64,000 bases of DNA, taken from NCBI RefSeq assembly GCF_024609265.1, contig NZ_JANHMP010000001.1, positions 1,791,505 through 1,855,504 on the forward strand. Direction: 5' to 3'. Positions 59,809 through 64,000 of this stretch are shown one piece after another. Each line of letters starts with the position of its first letter. The stretch's first letter is position 1. The position numbers were made by a program, and so were the translations under genes. The DNA is from Geothrix campi. GTDB taxonomy: Bacteria; Acidobacteriota; Holophagae; Holophagales; Holophagaceae. The notes beneath the pieces are model-generated. The model was not told the origin of the DNA. It did no database searches and saw only the letters and a list, made by a program, of their open reading frames with translations.

Positions 59809-60882
59809 ATGCGTTTTGCCGTTTTGACCCTCGTTCTCGCGTCCCTCAGTGTCGGCCTCCAGGCCGCGCCGAAACGGACCTCCAAGAAGACCGCCTCCAG
59901 GCCCGCCGATGATGGTGCCGTCCACATCGTGCGCAAGGGTGAGACCGCTGCCGCGGTGGCCCGGGCCCACGGGATGAGCTTGGCCGACCTGGCCGCCCTG
60001 AACCCCAAGCAAAAGCTGTCCAAGCTCTCTGTTGGTAGTCGCCTGAAGGTGCGCGCCGCCCGCCCCGCGGCCATGGCCGCAGCTTCAGAAACGGATGAGG
60101 CCACCCCCATCCAGGCGCTTCCGGCCCGGCCGCGGCCCGCGCTGGCGGCCTTGCCCACGCCCGCCGTCGTACCCCCGGCGCCCATGCCGCACCTGGAGCG
60201 CCTGCTGCCCTATCAGGTCCGCGCCGTGGTGCCCGCCGTGGCCGACGGCACGTCTGCCTCCGGGCACCTCGAAGCGCATCTGTCCCCAGGGACCCCGTCC
60301 CAGCTCCTGGCGCGGATGCAGCCGGTCATGCCGCCGGTGAGCGAAGCCGAGCTGAACGCCCTGCTGCCCACCTTCACCCCGGCCGATCCGGACCGGCTGG
60401 ACCTGCTTTGGCCTGTGGAGACCCGGACCATCAGCTCGGCCTGGGGTCCCCGGATGCGCACCAAGACCGTCCGCGTGAAGAACCAGCGCAAGAAGCGGAT
60501 CCGCTACAAGGGCCGCCACCGGGGCATCGATCTCACCGCCCCCACCGGCACCGCCGTGTTCGCGGCCCTGGATGGCCAGGTGGTGATGGCTGGGAAGCAC
60601 AAGCAGTACGGCAACTTCGTGGTGGTGGATCACGGGAACGGGGTCGCCACCCTCTACGCCCACCACAAGCTGAACCTGGTCCACGAGGGCGACATTGTCC
60701 GCCGGGGCCAGAAGATCGCCGAAGTGGGTCGCACCGGCAACGCCACGGGACCCCACCTCCACTTCGAGCTCAAGGTCGATGGCGTGCAGCGGAATCCCCT
60801 GCCGGTTCTCAATGACGAGGAAGACGTCTCCGCCGAGCTCGCCGCCCAGAACGCCTTGCTGGGGACCGGCGCCCGGCGCTAA
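59809..60882 (+). CDS. LysM and M23 peptidase, probable peptidoglycan endopeptidase
   Basis: 357 residues. Signal peptide MRFAVLTLVLASLSVGLQAA; LysM domain at about 38-82 (HIVRKGETAAAVARAHGMS), which binds peptidoglycan; Pro/Ala linker (85-180); and catalytic M23 domain with zinc ligands H237-xxx-D241 (HRGIDLT) and HLH at 316-318. Unlike the EnvC-like protein at 30043-31182, this one keeps its zinc site. Basic stretch KNQRKKRIRYKGR precedes the domain. GGGAG lies before ATG 59809. Periplasmic cell-wall hydrolase. Confidence 0.93.
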   Translation: MRFAVLTLVLASLSVGLQAAPKRTSKKTASRPADDGAVHIVRKGETAAAVARAHGMSLADLAALNPKQKLSKLSVGSRLKVRAARPAAMAAASETDEATPIQALPARPRPALAALPTPAVVPPAPMPHLERLLPYQVRAVVPAVADGTSASGHLEAHLSPGTPSQLLARMQPVMPPVSEAELNALLPTFTPADPDRLDLLWPVETRTISSAWGPRMRTKTVRVKNQRKKRIRYKGRHRGIDLTAPTGTAVFAALDGQVVMAGKHKQYGNFVVVDHGNGVATLYAHHKLNLVHEGDIVRRGQKIAEVGRTGNATGPHLHFELKVDGVQRNPLPVLNDEEDVSAELAAQNALLGTGARR

Positions 60883-61012
60883 GAGTACTGATAGGCACTC
60901 TGAACCTCCGCGCCACCCACGGCACTGGAAGGAAGCGCCCCACCGCATCCCGACGCGGGATCGGCCGTGGGTGCCATGCTAGACTTGCTTCTTTCGCCGT
61001 TTTGAGGTGGTC

Positions 61013-62947
61013 ATGCCGTTGTACCGAGCTTCCCTCCGGACTCTGGGGGCCGTTGCGCTTCTGGCTGCGGCGCTGGCCTGTGGAGGCAAGAAGGGTGGGA
61101 GCAGTCCCGCCGCCGCCACGACCATCACCCTCTCCGGAACCGTCACCTACGCCCGCGTGCCTCTCGCCACGGACGCCAACGGCGTGCCCACGGGGCTGAT
61201 GGACAGTTCCGTCGCGGCGAACGTCCAGACGAAGCCCGCCCGGGGTGTATTGGTTCGCACCTATCAGCGCGTCGACCAGCTCAACCCGGACGGATCCACC
61301 AAAACCCCTGTCTGGCTGGTCGCCAGCGAGGTTTACACGGACTCCACCGGCCACTACGCCGCAACCGTCGACAAGGACAAGCCCCTGATGGTCGAGTTGC
61401 TGAGCAGCTTCAACGACGGAATCGGAAGCCCACTTAACCTCATCGGTGACCCAGCTGGCATCAACAGCTCAGTCCTCCAAGCCAATCGCTACCGCTACGC
61501 CATGCGCAAGGCCATTGATGGCACGGCTCCAGCAGGAAATCCGACTCCGGCCACCCTCCCCGCAGGGGACAGCGTCGTCGATTTCGCCGTTGGGCTTACG
61601 GACCCCTGGTGGCTAGTCAATTCGAATTACCTTCCCGGCAACCGGCTGGCCCTCGAAGCCGGCAATCCCATCCTCGAGACCACCCTCTCCGGCCGGACCA
61701 TCGGCACCGGTAGCCGCATCCTCGCCATTGGTGATACTGCCGCCAGCTTCCTGGCTGTCTACGGCACCGTGACACCCGGTGCCGCCCTGGACCTTCACTA
61801 CGCCCCTGGGGTATCCGAGGCCCGTGGGTCCTTCGTGGAATATGACCGCACGGTCTACCCCCTTGCCTACGACGATTCCTTCGCGAGCCTCCACTTTTTC
61901 GGCTCCCTCCAGGGAGGCCCAGCCAACGACGACGCCTGGGATGAAGGCGTCATCCTCCCCCTCCTCTCTCGGGGCGTGCTCTTCACCCGGAACCTCGGGC
62001 GCACCTTTGGCGTTCCCTTGGCCCCGCTGTTCCCCGTCGCGGTGCCCCTCCCGGATCTGAGCCCGGACATGGCACGGGTCGAAGGCCTCGCCGAGGCCAT
62101 GGCAGCCAATGTCCTCAAGTCCCCCTACCTGGCGGACACGCAGGGGACGACCCTGGCGGCGCCGGTGGTGGACATACGGGATATCAGCAGCCTGACCGCC
62201 ACTGAACTCACCCCTTACTCCGCACCGGCCATTCGCGCACTCGGCTGGGAGATCATCCTTAAAGCCAACAGTGTGGCCACCCCTGGATCCCCATCGACCT
62301 GGTCCACCCTCAATCCCCTCGCTGCAGCGCGCTTCTTCGGTTCTCCCGCCTTGACGAACGGGGCCACCGACTCAACCGCCCGTGATATCGAACCGCTCAA
62401 CCTCTATTCGCAACTCACCCGCCTCAAAGAGGCCAGATCGAGCGCGGAACCTGTTGACCTTGCGGCCATCTTCACGGATGCGGTGCTGACGCCTCTGACC
62501 GCCCCGTACGGCGTGCCCTGGCCCCGCCCCACGACTGGAACCTACGCCTCCTTCACGGCGAACTGGGGCACGGACCCCAATGCGCTCACCACGCCACTGG
62601 CCCCCTTTACCCTCAGCATGGCCAAGGCCGTCCAGGTGCGGGGCCTCTATCCCAACCAGTCCGAAGGCGAGGTGTTCTACAGCGGCTTCAGCCTGAGCGC
62701 GGACAAGCGCTACGTGATCGGCGTGGCCATCTCCCCCGCGCTGGCGGCCGGCGGTGAGCTCGACCTGGACCTGCCGCTGCTCGGTCGGACCTTCACCTTC
62801 TCAGGCTCCGGCGGATCCACGCCCGCCACGGTCCTCACCGTGAGCACCACCGCACCCGTCTACCATCCGGTTCGGGCACGGCTGCGAAGCCCGGGCACGC
62901 TCCAGCCAGATGTCTCCGTGACCGTGAGCTTCACGCCCAGCCTTTAG
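61013..62947 (+). CDS. Large orphan lipoprotein
   Basis: 644 residues. Signal sequence LGAVALLAAALACGG with lipobox ALAC and lipid Cys at about 24. Ala/Thr/Ser-rich, with a beta-type sequence pattern and no known catalytic residues. The middle contains repeated hydrophobic strands (LTDPWWLVNSNYLPGN, LLSRGVLFTRNLGRTFGVPL), and the C-terminus an Ig-like GELDLDLPLLGRTFTFSGSGG. ATG 61013 follows GAGG by 5 bases; GTG 61007 is less likely. Function unknown. Confidence 0.75.
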   Translation: MPLYRASLRTLGAVALLAAALACGGKKGGSSPAAATTITLSGTVTYARVPLATDANGVPTGLMDSSVAANVQTKPARGVLVRTYQRVDQLNPDGSTKTPVWLVASEVYTDSTGHYAATVDKDKPLMVELLSSFNDGIGSPLNLIGDPAGINSSVLQANRYRYAMRKAIDGTAPAGNPTPATLPAGDSVVDFAVGLTDPWWLVNSNYLPGNRLALEAGNPILETTLSGRTIGTGSRILAIGDTAASFLAVYGTVTPGAALDLHYAPGVSEARGSFVEYDRTVYPLAYDDSFASLHFFGSLQGGPANDDAWDEGVILPLLSRGVLFTRNLGRTFGVPLAPLFPVAVPLPDLSPDMARVEGLAEAMAANVLKSPYLADTQGTTLAAPVVDIRDISSLTATELTPYSAPAIRALGWEIILKANSVATPGSPSTWSTLNPLAAARFFGSPALTNGATDSTARDIEPLNLYSQLTRLKEARSSAEPVDLAAIFTDAVLTPLTAPYGVPWPRPTTGTYASFTANWGTDPNALTTPLAPFTLSMAKAVQVRGLYPNQSEGEVFYSGFSLSADKRYVIGVAISPALAAGGELDLDLPLLGRTFTFSGSGGSTPATVLTVSTTAPVYHPVRARLRSPGTLQPDVSVTVSFTPSL

Positions 62948-62969
62948 GCCTGTCCATTCAGGAGCCGCC

Positions 62970-63785
62970 ATGACCGCCTCCGCAGCCCTCCAGGCCCTGC
63001 AGGCCAGGGCGCCCTTCGCCCCGGATCTCGCCATCGTGCTGGGTTCAGGCCTGGGCGCCCTGGCCGAAAGCCCCGAGGCCAAAGCCGGTCTGGCCATCCC
63101 CTTCACGGACCTGCCGGGGTTCCCGGCGCCCACGGTGGCGGGTCACGGCGGCAAACTCGTCTTTTGCGAATTTGAAGGCCGCAAGGTGGTGCTCCAGGCC
63201 GGGCGGTTCCACTTCTACGAGGGCCATCCCATGCCCCTCGTGGTCACGCCCATGCGCCTCTACGGGCGCCTCGGCGTGAAGGCCGTGCTGCTGACGAACG
63301 CTGCTGGCGCCCTCAACCCCGCTTTCGCCGTGGGCGAGCTCATGGCCCTCACCGACCACATCAACCTGTTCGGCACCAACCCCCTCATCGGCCCCAATGT
63401 GGAGCCGGGCCCGCGGTTCCCAGACATGACCGCCGTGTACGACCCGGCCTTCCGAGCCCACCTCGCCGCTTGCGCCGATGCGCTTGGCCAGACCCTCCGC
63501 CAGGGTGTCTACCTGGGGCTGACGGGGCCCAGCTACGAAACGCCCGCCGAGATCCGCGCCTTCCGCGTGATGGGCGCCGATGCCGTGGGCATGAGCACCG
63601 TGCCCGAAGCCATCGTGGCGCGGCACGAGGGCATGCGCGTGGCGGGGATCTCCTGCCTGTGCAACATGGCCGCCGGCATCCTTCCCCAGGCCCTCACCCA
63701 CCAGGAAGTGCTCGAGGCCGGAGCCGCCGCCGCCGGCCGCTTCGAGGCCCTGGTCCGCGCCTTCGTGCGCGACCTGCCCCTGTAG
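62970..63785 (+). CDS. Purine nucleoside phosphorylase
   Basis: 271 residues. Phosphorolysis of inosine/guanosine. LAIVLGSGLGALAES, GRFHFYEGHPM, LTNAAGALNPAF, DHINLFGTNPLIGPN, and GPSYETPAEIRAFRVMGADAVGMSTVPEAIVARH are hallmarks of the trimeric, mammalian-like PNP class (PunA) rather than hexameric DeoD. It lies just downstream of the lipoprotein, with the acs end converging from the other side. Confidence 0.94.
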   Translation: MTASAALQALQARAPFAPDLAIVLGSGLGALAESPEAKAGLAIPFTDLPGFPAPTVAGHGGKLVFCEFEGRKVVLQAGRFHFYEGHPMPLVVTPMRLYGRLGVKAVLLTNAAGALNPAFAVGELMALTDHINLFGTNPLIGPNVEPGPRFPDMTAVYDPAFRAHLAACADALGQTLRQGVYLGLTGPSYETPAEIRAFRVMGADAVGMSTVPEAIVARHEGMRVAGISCLCNMAAGILPQALTHQEVLEAGAAAAGRFEALVRAFVRDLPL

Positions 63786-63821
63786 TGGCCTGATCAATCG
63801 CCATCCCACTGTTACTGGAAA

Positions 63822-63894
63822 GAAGAAGCCCGGCTTTGCCGGGCTTCTTCGCGGGGGCCCGGGGGTGTGCGCGCAGCGCGGGACCCCCGGACTA
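63822..63894 (-). repeat. Dispersed 3'-end two-hairpin element, copy 8 (minus strand)
   Basis: Read on the minus strand it starts at the TAG of the acs gene. The CCGGGGG/CCCCCGG hairpin surrounds TCCCGCGCTGCGCGCACA, and the second hairpin GAAGAAGCCCGGC/GCCGGGCTTCTTC (63822-63850) is a perfect 13-bp stem that also lies downstream of the plus-strand phosphorylase. Confidence 0.82.
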
Positions 63895-64000
63895 ATTCTG
63901 GTTCTTCTGGTGCTCCTCGATGAGCCGGTTGACCACATCCGGTTCGGCCAGGGTGGAGATGTCGCCCATGCCGTCGTACTCGGAAGAGGCGATCTTCCGC
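63892..64000 (-). CDS. acs: C-terminal end of acetyl-CoA synthetase (partial)
   Basis: The right edge cuts a minus-strand frame that ends at TAG 63892-63894, giving 35 residues: RKIASSEYDGMGDISTLAEP and then VVNRLIEEHQKN. The pattern RKIA, GD-STLA-P-VV--L matches the terminus of AMP-forming acetate-CoA ligase. The catalytic core is outside the window, so identification rests on this tail alone. Confidence 0.78.
   Translation of the reverse strand, partial: RKIASSEYDGMGDISTLAEPDVVNRLIEEHQKNQN

Noticed and set aside
1-64000. CRISPR arrays, tRNA and rRNA genes, insertion sequences
   Set aside because: No regularly spaced direct repeats of 23-40 bp were seen, no cloverleaf was recognised, and no transposase motif appeared. 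The dispersed hairpins are not spaced as an array.

Overview
The window looks like a chromosomal segment of a high-GC Gram-negative bacterium, most likely an acidobacterium of the Holophaga/Geothrix type. That placement is an inference from gene content: outer-membrane barrels and many lipoproteins, an Ehr-type complex, an acyl-ornithine arginine pathway and DUF4382 lipoproteins. No rRNA is present to confirm it. Most of the window is strongly GC-rich. The only clear exception is an AT-rich islet at about 50.2-52.6 kb.

Layout. 1-6.2 kb: end of a TPR-like protein, an aldo/keto reductase, a ThiE/TenI-like protein, an MscS channel with a cyclic-nucleotide-binding tail, rlmN, an ExoD-like protein and trmD. 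6.3-8.2 kb: rplS lies between two paralogous small outer-membrane barrels. 8.2-14 kb: a UbiD-type decarboxylase diverges from rplU-rpmA-obgE-nadD-rsfS and a glutamate dehydrogenase. 14-26 kb (minus strand): a seven-gene operon for a membrane-bound, hydrogenase-related proton-pumping complex, bracketed by two DUF4382 lipoprotein paralogues. The catalytic subunit lacks the cysteines that bind a NiFe centre. 26-32 kb: a large probable outer-membrane protein, a type II secretion/pilus F protein, and an EnvC-like factor with a membrane-protein neighbour.

32-41.4 kb: argR diverges from a complete arginine run, argD, an acyl-ornithine carbamoyltransferase, argB, an M20 deacylase, argH, argG, an uncharacterised P-loop protein and argC. 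The intergenic region is packed with TGCAT palindromes that are probably ArgR operators. 41.5-50.2 kb: an M20 dipeptidase, a degenerate SDR, a lipoprotein, an ABC exporter pair with an unknown coupled gene, a PAS histidine kinase with four clustered cysteines, and a Ser/Thr kinase.

50.2-52.6 kb: the AT-rich islet holds a HEPN-type protein and a GIY-YIG/RAMA nuclease-like protein. Each is followed by a copy of the same ~122-bp imperfect-palindromic repeat, an arrangement like integron gene cassettes. 52.6-64 kb: lpd, a fatty-acid desaturase, a dicarboxylate symporter, serA, a HAD phosphatase, moaC, a LysM/M23 peptidase, an orphan lipoprotein, purine nucleoside phosphorylase and the end of acetyl-CoA synthetase.

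A recurring feature is a family of GC-rich two-hairpin elements. At least eight copies occur, each starting at the stop codon of a gene and oriented with that gene. They look like a genome-wide 3'-end element. No tRNA, rRNA, CRISPR array or insertion sequence was recognised, and no gene-free stretch exceeds 300 bases.
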